Assembly (NCBI GenBank): GCA_035307785.1
Contig: DATGHS010000265.1
Coordinates: forward strand, 1-5,989
Length of the DNA stretch: 5,989 bases
Direction of reading: 5' to 3'
From: DATGHS01 sp035307785
Lineage (GTDB): Bacteria; Planctomycetota; Planctomycetia; Gemmatales; Gemmataceae
A program made the position numbers and the translations under genes. The notes beneath the pieces were generated by a model, which ran no database searches, was not told the origin of the DNA, and saw only the letters and a program-made list of their open reading frames with translations. Of the stretch, positions 1 to 5,431 are shown piece by piece; position 1 is the first letter of the stretch, and each line of letters starts with the position of its first letter.

Positions 1-3000
1 AGCTGCGGGGTGCAGATTTTGCGTCTCCTGGGCGATTTGCCGTTGTTGGTTTTGCAGGTCGCGCATCTTTTCGGGAGAGGGTTTGTCCTGGGCGGCCAGC
101 TTCGTGGCTTCTTGTGCGAGTTGCTGTTCGCGGCGAGCCAGTTCGGCGGCTTTTTCATCCGGCGGTTTCTGACCGTAGAGTGCTTGCTCCAGGCGCTCCA
201 GTTGTTTTTTGGCATCTTGTTGCGAAGCCGGAATGTCTTGAGCGTGGGCGTTCTTTAGGTCGTCCTGAGCCTTCTTCATTGAATCCGCCGTGCGTTCCTG
301 CCGCTGCTCGAGTGAGGGCAGGTCGAGCTTGCTGAGCTTGTCGGCAATCTCGCCCTGCTTGCGGGCCTGCTCGGCCAGCTTCTGGGCGAGCTCCTTGCGG
401 GCCTGTTCATTGTTGGGGTCGTTTTGCTCGGCCTGCTTGGCGAGCGGTTCCGCCTGGCGCGAGAGATTCTCTTGCGCCTGACGAAGTTTCGTCATTTCGC
501 CCTTGGCCTGGTCAAGCCGTTGTTGCAGCGTGGGCAGCTTGTCGGCCAGGCGGTCGAGCGCTTGCTTCGCTTCGTTCATCGCCTGCTCGGCATTCGGCTG
601 ATTCTTCTTTTGAAGTGCGTCTGCCGCTTTGGCGGCTTGCTCGATGGCTTTTTCTTTTTCCTTCAGTGCTTCTTTAATCGATTCCGGAACTGAAATGCGC
701 TCAGCGGCGCTCTTAATGGCTTCTTGCTCTTTGCGAAGATCGTCGAGCTTTTCGGCCGGCATCTGGTTGAGCGGCGTCTTGCGGGCTTCGTTGCTCGTGC
801 GGTTCTTGAGTTCATCTTCCAGCCGGGCCAGTTGCTTGGCGGCTTCGCGCGGATCCTTGGCGAGATTGACTGCCTTGTCGAGGCTGTTGGCCAGCCGGTC
901 GAGGTCTTGCGCCGTTTGCTCTTGCTTAGTGAGCGCTTGATTCGGGTCGCCCTTGTCCAGCGCGTCGGCGGCCTCCTTGGGCTTCGAAGCATCCAGTTGC
1001 GGCGTCTGGGCGGCCTGCGTGGGTAGACGGGTTTCATCGGCCAGCTTATGCGCCTTCTCTGCCAATTCGCGCTGTTGCTTGGCCAGGTCGGCGAGTTGCT
1101 GCTTCTTGGCATCCTGTTGCGTCTGATTCATCGCCTGCTGCAAGTCGCGCTGCTGCTGGGCCAGTTCGCGGGCCTTGTCGGCCAATTGCTTGTCGGCATC
1201 GGCCTGGGCCGCATTCATGGCCTGCTTCAGTTCCGGGCTCTGCTCAGTTAGTTTTTGCAACTCGTTCTTGAGTTCTTGTTGCTCGCGAGCCAGTTCCTGG
1301 GCCTTTTGCGGGTCCTTTTCATTGGCCGCTTTCTCCGCCAGTTGCTTTTCGCGCTCGGCCAACTGTTCGATCTTCATCTGATCGAGCCGGGCCTGGGCAA
1401 GGCGTTCGTTTTCCTTTTGCAGATCTTCCAGGCGCTTGATGGCGCTCTCCAGGTCCTTGTCAGCCTTGGAGAATTCCTGGTCCCGCGGCTTCGACGCCTT
1501 TTCGCGCTCCGCCTGGCGAAGCTCATTGGCGGCGTTGCGCATCTCCTGATCGCCAACATCTTGTAGCCGATTGGCTAACGGCTGCAACTCGGGCGTGAGA
1601 CCGACATCGCTGGCCAACTCTTTCAGTGTGCGCTCATTGGTCTGATGCTCTTTGCGCAACTCTTGCAACAGGATCGCAGGCTCCGGCGCCAGCGCCTCAG
1701 CCTTGCGGGCCTCCTCCTTGGCCTTGTACAGGCGGCGCTGTTCACCGCGCAGGTCTTCGATCAGCGATTGCAGCCGCTTGCGAATATCGTCGCGCTGGGC
1801 GATCACTTCCTGCTGTTTCAGCGGTTCGGCTTGCCGGGCGATCTTGAGCGTGAACCAGCGGTCTTCGCCTGGGTGGTATACGACATTCGGTTCCAGCTTC
1901 GCTTCCGGCACACGGCGATTGTCGGCAATCTTGAGTCGGTAGCGAATCGTGTCGCCTTCTTTCACTTTGCCGGCTAGCTTGAACGGATACCGCACCGAAA
2001 TCTGCGTTTGCCCGGCTTCCTCGAGCGGGATGATTTCCGTCTTTACGGGGTCGTTGTTCACCTGATACTCGATCACGGCCACGTCGATGCCGTAGTCGTC
2101 AGCCAGGGCGAGGTCGAGCGGCACCGTTTCGTAAGCCGGGACCGAGCGCGTCTGTTCGGTGGCGCCCCCGACTTTCACGAAAGCCGGCGGCCGGTCGGGC
2201 AGCACTGCCAGCGATTGCGGCGGCAGCTCGGTGCGGATGCCATGCTCGGCTTCGAGAACTAGCGCGAACCTGCCGCTCTTGATGGCCGGCCATTCGAGGC
2301 GGGCTGTGGTGTTGCCGTCGGCCAAATCGAGCTTCTGGCGGGTGGTCGGCTTAACGGAAGCGGCCGTAAGGTCGGCACCTTCCGGATACCATTCGAGGAC
2401 CGCCGACTGGGCTGGCCGATTGAAACGGAACTGGAATGTCAGTTTGCTGTATTGCAGGGCGGAGAAATCGCTCAAGCCGGTGAAGGTCTTGGTCTCCACG
2501 TTCTTGCGGGCATATTCCGGCGCCTCGATGGTGATGGCGGGGCTGTCGCCGGCCAGTTGCACCGGATCAACCGCCGTCACAGTATACGTGTTGCCCACGG
2601 CCTCGCCGGCTTCCACGCGATAGCGGAAGGTGTCGTTCACCGAATTCATTTTGAATGCAAAGACATTGGCTTGTTCGGTCTTCATGCGCAAGTGCGTTGC
2701 TTTGCCGTTGGCATCGATCATTACCAGGGTGGCCGTGTCGGGCAATTTTTCGCCGCCGCTGGTTGCCTGAACGATGGCGGAGAGCGTGAGCGCCTGACCG
2801 CGGGCCACGGCCACGTCACCGGTGGCGGCGGAGATTTCGTAGCCGACCGGGGCGTGCCGCCACGGAGTCAAAAGCCGTTGTGCTTCGCGGCCATAGCTCG
2901 TCGGCCAGATTGCGGCCGGGAAGGCAACGACGACCAGGATCAGAAACGCGGTGCCGGCCAGTTGCCAGGTGCCGCCTTCGGGCGCCGCTTTCAAAAAGTC

Positions 3001-3417
3001 GAGCTTGCGCGTGCGAACTTCGGTTTCACGAATCAACAGGTCGATGAGTTGCTTGGAGCCGTGGCTGCCATCGCGCACTTCTTGCAATTCCACCGAAGTC
3101 GTTAGCCGCTCGGCCAGGTTCGGGTATTCGCTTTCAATAAGGGCCGCAAGAGCATCGACGTCGATTCTCTGGCTAAAGACCCGCAATGTCCGCACGACGC
3201 CCCAAATCGCCAGCAGCAGCCAACCGCCCAGTAGCCCGGCCCGCACGATGCCGGGGAAGCGCAGGAAATAGTCGGCCACCAGCGCGAGCCCGGCGGTGGC
3301 GCCGAGGATGGCCACCGTCCAGGCCACGTTCCGCACCAGGCGAATCTGCGTGATCTTGCCGGCCAGGTCGGACAACTTTTGATGCAGCGACGTGGGCAGG
3401 GAGACGGCGGTAGCCAT
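1..3417 (-). CDS. Giant membrane-anchored coiled-coil protein, DUF4175-like (3' end beyond window)
   Basis: One frame stays open for 1139 codons from an ATG at 3417-3415 to the left edge, with no stop seen, so the C-terminus is missing. The N-terminus has two close hydrophobic segments (about residues 31-52 and 57-75), a charged stretch containing IESEYPNLAERL (about 94-105), and a third membrane segment (about 152-171). Residues 180-520 are beta-rich, with repeated YRVEAGE- and YRLKIAD-type strands that suggest Ig-like extracytoplasmic domains. From about 525 to the edge it is almost entirely a Gln/Lys/Glu/Ala/Leu coiled coil with many LA..QQ.L units. Three N-terminal membrane segments plus a very long coil match the general plan of DUF4175 proteins. 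In planctomycetes I recall such genes near MoxR/DUF58/BatA-type clusters; no such gene lies upstream here. A structural or scaffolding role in the envelope is inference. An in-frame ATG at 3474 would add 19 residues, but 3417 has the better ribosome site. Confidence 0.88.
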   Translation of the reverse strand, partial: MATAVSLPTSLHQKLSDLAGKITQIRLVRNVAWTVAILGATAGLALVADYFLRFPGIVRAGLLGGWLLLAIWGVVRTLRVFSQRIDVDALAALIESEYPNLAERLTTSVELQEVRDGSHGSKQLIDLLIRETEVRTRKLDFLKAAPEGGTWQLAGTAFLILVVVAFPAAIWPTSYGREAQRLLTPWRHAPVGYEISAATGDVAVARGQALTLSAIVQATSGGEKLPDTATLVMIDANGKATHLRMKTEQANVFAFKMNSVNDTFRYRVEAGEAVGNTYTVTAVDPVQLAGDSPAITIEAPEYARKNVETKTFTGLSDFSALQYSKLTFQFRFNRPAQSAVLEWYPEGADLTAASVKPTTRQKLDLADGNTTARLEWPAIKSGRFALVLEAEHGIRTELPPQSLAVLPDRPPAFVKVGGATEQTRSVPAYETVPLDLALADDYGIDVAVIEYQVNNDPVKTEIIPLEEAGQTQISVRYPFKLAGKVKEGDTIRYRLKIADNRRVPEAKLEPNVVYHPGEDRWFTLKIARQAEPLKQQEVIAQRDDIRKRLQSLIEDLRGEQRRLYKAKEEARKAEALAPEPAILLQELRKEHQTNERTLKELASDVGLTPELQPLANRLQDVGDQEMRNAANELRQAEREKASKPRDQEFSKADKDLESAIKRLEDLQKENERLAQARLDQMKIEQLAEREKQLAEKAANEKDPQKAQELAREQQELKNELQKLTEQSPELKQAMNAAQADADKQLADKARELAQQQRDLQQAMNQTQQDAKKQQLADLAKQQRELAEKAHKLADETRLPTQAAQTPQLDASKPKEAADALDKGDPNQALTKQEQTAQDLDRLANSLDKAVNLAKDPREAAKQLARLEDELKNRTSNEARKTPLNQMPAEKLDDLRKEQEAIKSAAERISVPESIKEALKEKEKAIEQAAKAADALQKKNQPNAEQAMNEAKQALDRLADKLPTLQQRLDQAKGEMTKLRQAQENLSRQAEPLAKQAEQNDPNNEQARKELAQKLAEQARKQGEIADKLSKLDLPSLEQRQERTADSMKKAQDDLKNAHAQDIPASQQDAKKQLERLEQALYGQKPPDEKAAELARREQQLAQEATKLAAQDKPSPEKMRDLQNQQRQIAQETQNLHPAA

Positions 3418-3426
3418 GCGTTCCGT

Positions 3427-3430
3427 TCCT
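3427..3430 (-). promoter_or_regulatory. Ribosome binding site of the giant coiled-coil gene
   Basis: On the minus strand AGGA lies 9 nt before the ATG at 3417. The alternative in-frame ATG at 3474 has only a distant GGAA, so this site favours the shorter start. I found no convincing promoter pair for the gene. A TACAAT -10-like hexamer (minus strand, 3538-3543) has only a poor -35 partner. Confidence 0.5.
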
Positions 3431-3620
3431 AATGAGAGGATTGGGAAGTAGCGGGCGGCACCTCTTAAACCCATATAATTGGATTCGTTCCGGGGACCGG
3501 CAGTTCCCTTGAATCAAACTTTGGGAGGGTAATAAAGATTGTAATGAATGCAGCCGGGCGCAAGCAAGCATAATATGAGGGAAGTTACAGGCGAGATTGG
3601 GCGAAAGATGAGAGACGGAC

Positions 3621-3684
3621 GTTTCGTTTCCATTTCACCAAAAAATACACACCCCCCATGAAACGAAACACCATTTCGTGAAAT
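3621..3684. repeat. Inverted repeat and palindrome cluster, possible operator
   Basis: GTTTCGTTTC (3621-3630) and GAAACGAAAC (3660-3669) are a perfect 10-bp inverted pair separated by 29 bases. Just after it, ATTTCGTGAAAT (3673-3684) is a near-palindrome with 5-bp arms, and CATTTCAC (3631-3638) is a partial copy of the same motif. TTTCGT or TTTCAC, or the complement, therefore occurs four times in 64 bases. The array lies about 200 bp upstream of the coiled-coil gene. It could be a repressor binding array or the remains of a repeat element; no regulator gene is in the window. Confidence 0.5.
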
Positions 3685-3717
3685 CAAACGCAAATCGGAA
3701 TGACAGGCTGGAATTTT

Positions 3718-3765
3718 GATCGTACACTGCGGAACGATCTTCTTGGCAAAAACAAAGATCGTTTT
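3718..3765 (+). repeat. Three-arm hairpin with short T-run, terminator- or attenuator-like
   Basis: AACGATCTT (3733-3741) pairs perfectly with AAGATCGTT (3755-3763) across a 13-nt loop; the right arm runs into a T-run (3762-3765). A third arm, GATCGT (3718-3723), can pair with the same middle segment (ACGATC, 3734-3739), so two hairpins are mutually exclusive. That is the layout of a terminator/anti-terminator pair on the plus strand. The T-run is short, the stem is AT-rich, and no plus-strand gene starts soon after it, so the function is uncertain. Confidence 0.4.
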
Positions 3766-3939
3766 CTAGCTGAACCAAATCACGAGTCGCAGCCGATCTG
3801 CTCCGTGCGCCTCCGCCAGCAACGACATAGGCTGAATATCTGCTGTGGATCAGAAAAAGGCGGGAGTCGGTTTCCGCGGTCGATCTCGATATAAGCGCTC
3901 ATGTGGGTTCCCATCACCTACCCCTATCATTCTCGTTAG

Positions 3940-4014
3940 GACGCTCTGCCTCCTGTCGCAAAGTCGCGACGCAGAGCGTCGTGCCCTTGGGTTCCCTCGC
4001 GGAGCCCGCGAACC
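3940..4014. repeat. Tandem bulged hairpins, REP-like palindromic element
   Basis: Hairpin 1: GACGCTCTGC (3940-3949) pairs with GCAGAGCGTC (3971-3980). Inside it, GTCGC (3955-3959) pairs with GCGAC (3966-3970), giving 15 bp with a 5-nt bulge on the left side only. Hairpin 2: GGTT (3990-3993) pairs with AACC (4011-4014), and CGCG (3998-4001) with CGCG (4007-4010), with a 4-nt bulge again on the left side. ACGCTCTGC/GCAGAGCGT cores recall interspersed palindromes that I remember from planctomycete and cyanobacterial genomes; that is recall, not a search. The element lies 16 bases beyond the toxin stop, so in the toxin mRNA it could form a 3' hairpin that stabilises or ends the transcript. No T-run follows on either strand. 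Confidence 0.6.
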
Positions 4015-4030
4015 GGGATGCTTTCGAATG

Positions 4031-4438
4031 CTAAACCGCCCAATTCTCGACCATTAATCCTGGAACGGCCTTGAGATCATTGTCGGCACTGACAACCGTC
4101 GTCTTGCCTAATGAGAATGCTATTGCGGAAATTTGAATATCGATTCGACCAATGTGGCGGCCGAGGCGTCGCAGCTCTGCCGCGATACGGCCGAATTCTT
4201 CGGCCGCTGAAATATCGAAATGCCAGATCGTCAGGTTCGGCAGCATCCGCCGCAGTCGCGCTGCGTTCACATCTCGGGTAGCGCTGAATTCGATTCCGTA
4301 CCAAAGCTCTGCCAGAACCGGCACGCAAATCCCTACTCGATTTCCTTGTATTGTCTCTTGCTTTGCTCGTTCATACACCTTTCGGCGTCGATTGATGAAA
4401 TCGCCGGCCGCGCCTGTGTCGAGCAGGAAGCGCCTCAT
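4031..4438 (-). CDS. vapC: VapC-type PIN-domain ribonuclease toxin
   Basis: This 135-residue protein has the usual length of a VapC toxin. PIN domains are Mg-dependent ribonucleases that cut RNA (often tRNA or rRNA) when the antitoxin is lost. The expected acidic residues are all present: D7 in FLLDTG, E44 in PVLAELWYG, D100 in GRIDIQISAIA, and D121 in ADNDLKAVPGL, followed by the VPGL..ENW ending typical of the family. I start it at the ATG at 4438 because this gives the canonical N-terminus MRRFLLDTG. It also overlaps the antitoxin stop as ATGA, which indicates translational coupling. An ATG 10 codons upstream lies inside the antitoxin gene and would add a non-conserved leader. The toxin looks intact. 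The RNA target cannot be read from the sequence. Confidence 0.93.
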   Translation of the reverse strand: MRRFLLDTGAAGDFINRRRKVYERAKQETIQGNRVGICVPVLAELWYGIEFSATRDVNAARLRRMLPNLTIWHFDISAAEEFGRIAAELRRLGRHIGRIDIQISAIAFSLGKTTVVSADNDLKAVPGLMVENWAV

Positions 4439-4743
4439 GGAAATTGCTCCTGAATCTTCTTCGACCATTCGTCGAAGGTAGCAATTTCAAATTCCTTCTG
4501 CGCCTTGCGGGCCGCCTTCCATTCTGCTTCCTCATCGGCAGACATCGCCACCGGTTCGGCGGCGTCCCATTTCTTGAGCAGCGCCGCAATCCCTTCGGGT
4601 GTCGTCGGCCAATCTTCCTCGCGCATGCCGAGTGATATCTGTTCTTGAATCGGCTCGATGGTAACCTCGCATCCTTCCGGCCAATTGGGCGGAACGGTCG
4701 CGTTGATTTGGCCATTCTTCACCGTTGCTTTGATTGGGGTCAT
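4435..4743 (-). CDS. Antitoxin of the VapC-type toxin
   Basis: This 102-residue protein precedes the PIN toxin and overlaps it by 4 nt (ATGA at 4438-4435), the classic antitoxin-first order. Residues 1-32 (MTPIKATVKNGQI, then PEGCEVTIEPI) form a small beta unit like the AbrB/DUF104-type N-termini of VapB-like antitoxins, which usually dimerise and bind DNA. The rest is acidic and helical (AMSADEEAEWKAARKAQ), ending in FDEWSKKIQEQFP, and would wrap the toxin active site. The start at 4743 has GGAG 7 nt upstream and a TATAAT box about 25 bases further up. The next in-frame ATG upstream (4770) lies inside that TATAAT and is unlikely to be in the transcript. Antitoxin plus toxin bound to their own promoter is the usual autoregulation; the specific antitoxin family is inferred from short motifs. 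Confidence 0.85.
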   Translation of the reverse strand: MTPIKATVKNGQINATVPPNWPEGCEVTIEPIQEQISLGMREEDWPTTPEGIAALLKKWDAAEPVAMSADEEAEWKAARKAQKEFEIATFDEWSKKIQEQFP

Positions 4744-4750
4744 TGGGAAG

Positions 4751-4776
4751 CTCCGCGTGCTTGACTCCATTATAAT
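4751..4776 (-). promoter_or_regulatory. Promoter -10 box, possible operator and RBS of the toxin-antitoxin operon
   Basis: On the minus strand TATAAT (4769-4774) is a perfect -10 hexamer inside the palindrome ATTATAAT (4769-4776). Transcription would start near 4762, leaving a leader of about 20 nt with the Shine-Dalgarno GGAG (4751-4754). No good -35 hexamer is visible at 16-18 bp. A palindrome over the -10 box would be a natural antitoxin binding site, but that is inference. Confidence 0.5.
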
Positions 4777-4928
4777 GCGAGGGTGTGATCTTGCGCGCCG
4801 GGAACGCGGTTTGGAGCTAGCGCGAACGATGTTCCAGCGTAGCCATCCGCATTTTGTCGCTCTCGTTCGCTTGCCAGGAAACAGCAGAAAACCAACTCCC
4901 ACCATCGTCAGAATAATACCCGCTGGAG

Positions 4929-4957
4929 TTGAAATCGGCCCTTGAAATGCTTACAAT
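4929..4957 (+). promoter_or_regulatory. Strong sigma70-type promoter of the putative ncRNA
   Basis: TTGAAA (4929-4934) and TACAAT (4952-4957) are each one base from consensus and are spaced by exactly 17 bp, the best promoter match in the window. The predicted start is near 4964. A second TTGAAA (4942-4947) has no matching -10. No ribosome site and credible ORF follow it; instead the predicted transcript begins just before a helix that pairs with the region before the terminator. Confidence 0.7.
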
Positions 4958-4963
4958 ATGTAT

Positions 4964-5282
4964 GGAAGGGAAGGACAGGGACGCCCGAAACGAGGTCGGA
5001 TTTGCTCGACCAGCGCAATCAGCGCGAGGCAGCCCGCGAGACGCGGCGACCAGGGGGCCCCAAACGGCCCGGGAATGACGGTTGCCGGAAAGAGCGGGAA
5101 GCCAAAAGTGGGGAGGACGTCCCAGGGTTGCGACTACCCGTAGGAGGCGCCTGGAGGCCACGGGTTTGTCCGACAGTGTCTGTTCAACGGTCTCCGAAAG
5201 GTTTAGCTCGTTGGCGCCTTCCGCGAGCAATCAAGAATCAAAGTCCTCCCGACCGGGCCCGGCTTGAACGCCGGGCCTTTTT
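4964..5282 (+). ncRNA. Putative structured non-coding RNA of about 319 nt, family unknown
   Basis: A near-consensus promoter ends 6 bases upstream and an intrinsic terminator forms the 3' end. The transcript ends pair: GGG (4968-4970) plus AGGAC (4972-4976) with GTCCT (5243-5247) plus CCC (5248-5250), 8 bp with one bulged A, only 5 nt before the terminator stem. Next, GGGACG (4978-4983) pairs with CGTCCC (5118-5123). Inside that domain I see hairpins GGTCG/CGACC (4994-5011), GCGC/GCGC (5013-5025), CCGCG/CGCGG (5034-5046) and GGGCC/GGCCC (5055-5070). On the 3' side there is a long arm: GGAGGCGCC (5143-5151) with GGCGCCTTCC (5213-5222, one bulged T), then GGAGGCC/GGTCTCC (5153-5159 with 5189-5195), capped by ACAG/CTGT (5173-5183). 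ACCCGT (5136-5141) can also pair with ACGGGT (5160-5165), a possible pseudoknot or switch. I do not see the conserved RNase P cores, tmRNA ends or SRP tetraloop domain, and it is longer than usual 6S RNA. ORFs here run through the terminator and are Arg-rich, so I reject them. The ends are inferred, and I folded it by eye. Confidence 0.6.
5256..5282 (+). terminator. Intrinsic (Rho-independent) terminator
   Basis: GGCCCGGC (5256-5263) and GCCGGGCC (5270-5277) form a perfect 8-bp GC stem with a 6-nt loop (TTGAAC), followed directly by TTTTT (5278-5282). The T-run lies only on the plus strand, which fixes the direction. It ends the putative ncRNA and insulates the TPR gene 150 bases downstream. 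Confidence 0.9.
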
Positions 5283-5298
5283 GTTGCGCCGACAACCG

Positions 5299-5337
5299 CC
5301 GTCGCTTTTCCGGCGGCGGAGAGCTTTGCCGCGACGG
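5299..5337. repeat. Inverted repeat between terminator and TPR gene
   Basis: CCGTCGC (5299-5305) pairs perfectly with GCGACGG (5331-5337). The interior holds CGGC (5311-5314), which can pair with GCCG (5328-5331), so a compound hairpin is possible. No T-run follows. It may be a backup hairpin after the terminator or a protein binding site upstream of the next gene. The gap from here to the gene (5338-5431) shows only a weak promoter candidate: TTGCAA (5352-5357) with GATAAT (5373-5378), spaced by 15 bp. Confidence 0.4.
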
Positions 5338-5431
5338 TATTCTCCCCTTCCTTGCAAATCCGCCGCAAATGCGATAATCTCATCTTCAACCGACATGATA
5401 TTGCTACCGGGATAGGCAGCGGTTGTTTGTG

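Larger units (their letters stand above)
3418..4030. other. Intergenic region of about 610 bases without a credible gene
   Basis: This stretch lies between the divergent 5' end of the giant coiled-coil gene and the 3' end of the VapC-like toxin gene. It must hold the promoter of the coiled-coil gene. It is visibly more AT-rich than the flanking genes, especially 3500-3770. The only ORFs are short (about 64-70 codons), lack family-like composition and run through the hairpins, so I do not call them. The structure here consists of inverted repeats, listed separately at 3621-3684, 3718-3765 and 3940-4014. Confidence 0.7.

Noticed and set aside
10..3271. Many plus-strand ORFs (60-217 codons) antisense to the giant coiled-coil gene
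   Set aside because: They are complements of a GC-rich, repetitive coiled-coil frame and give Leu/Arg/Ser-rich products without family features. The single open minus-strand frame of 1139 codons explains the region.
3474..3479. Perfect TATAAT on the plus strand as a promoter
   Set aside because: The -35 position holds only GC-rich sequence (around GCGGGC) and no gene follows; a lone hexamer in an AT-rich spot is expected by chance.
3173..3571. Minus-strand ORF of 132 codons over the start of the coiled-coil gene
   Set aside because: It overlaps the well-supported N-terminus in another frame and its product is Arg/Gly-rich without recognisable features.
3700..3894. Plus-strand ORF of 64 codons in the intergenic gap
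   Set aside because: No ribosome site, no family-like sequence, and it runs through the three-arm hairpin.
4744..4905. Upstream extension of the antitoxin reading frame to an ATG at 4905
   Set aside because: The added 54 residues are Arg-rich and unlike an antitoxin, and they cover the -10 box and the GGAG site that support the start at 4743.
5125..5139. T-arm-like hairpin (GGGT, 7-nt loop TGCGACT, ACCC) as part of a tRNA or tmRNA
   Set aside because: The loop deviates from the TTCRANY T-loop, the stem is only 4 bp, and no acceptor stem or CCA-like end follows.
4817..5230. Minus-strand ORF of 137 codons opposite the putative RNA
   Set aside because: No ribosome site or family-like sequence, and it lies fully antisense to a promoter- and terminator-bounded plus-strand unit.
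4942..5415. Plus-strand ORF of 157 codons across the putative RNA
   Set aside because: Its start overlaps the promoter -35/-10 region, it reads through a strong terminator, and the product is Arg/Pro-rich with no domain signal.
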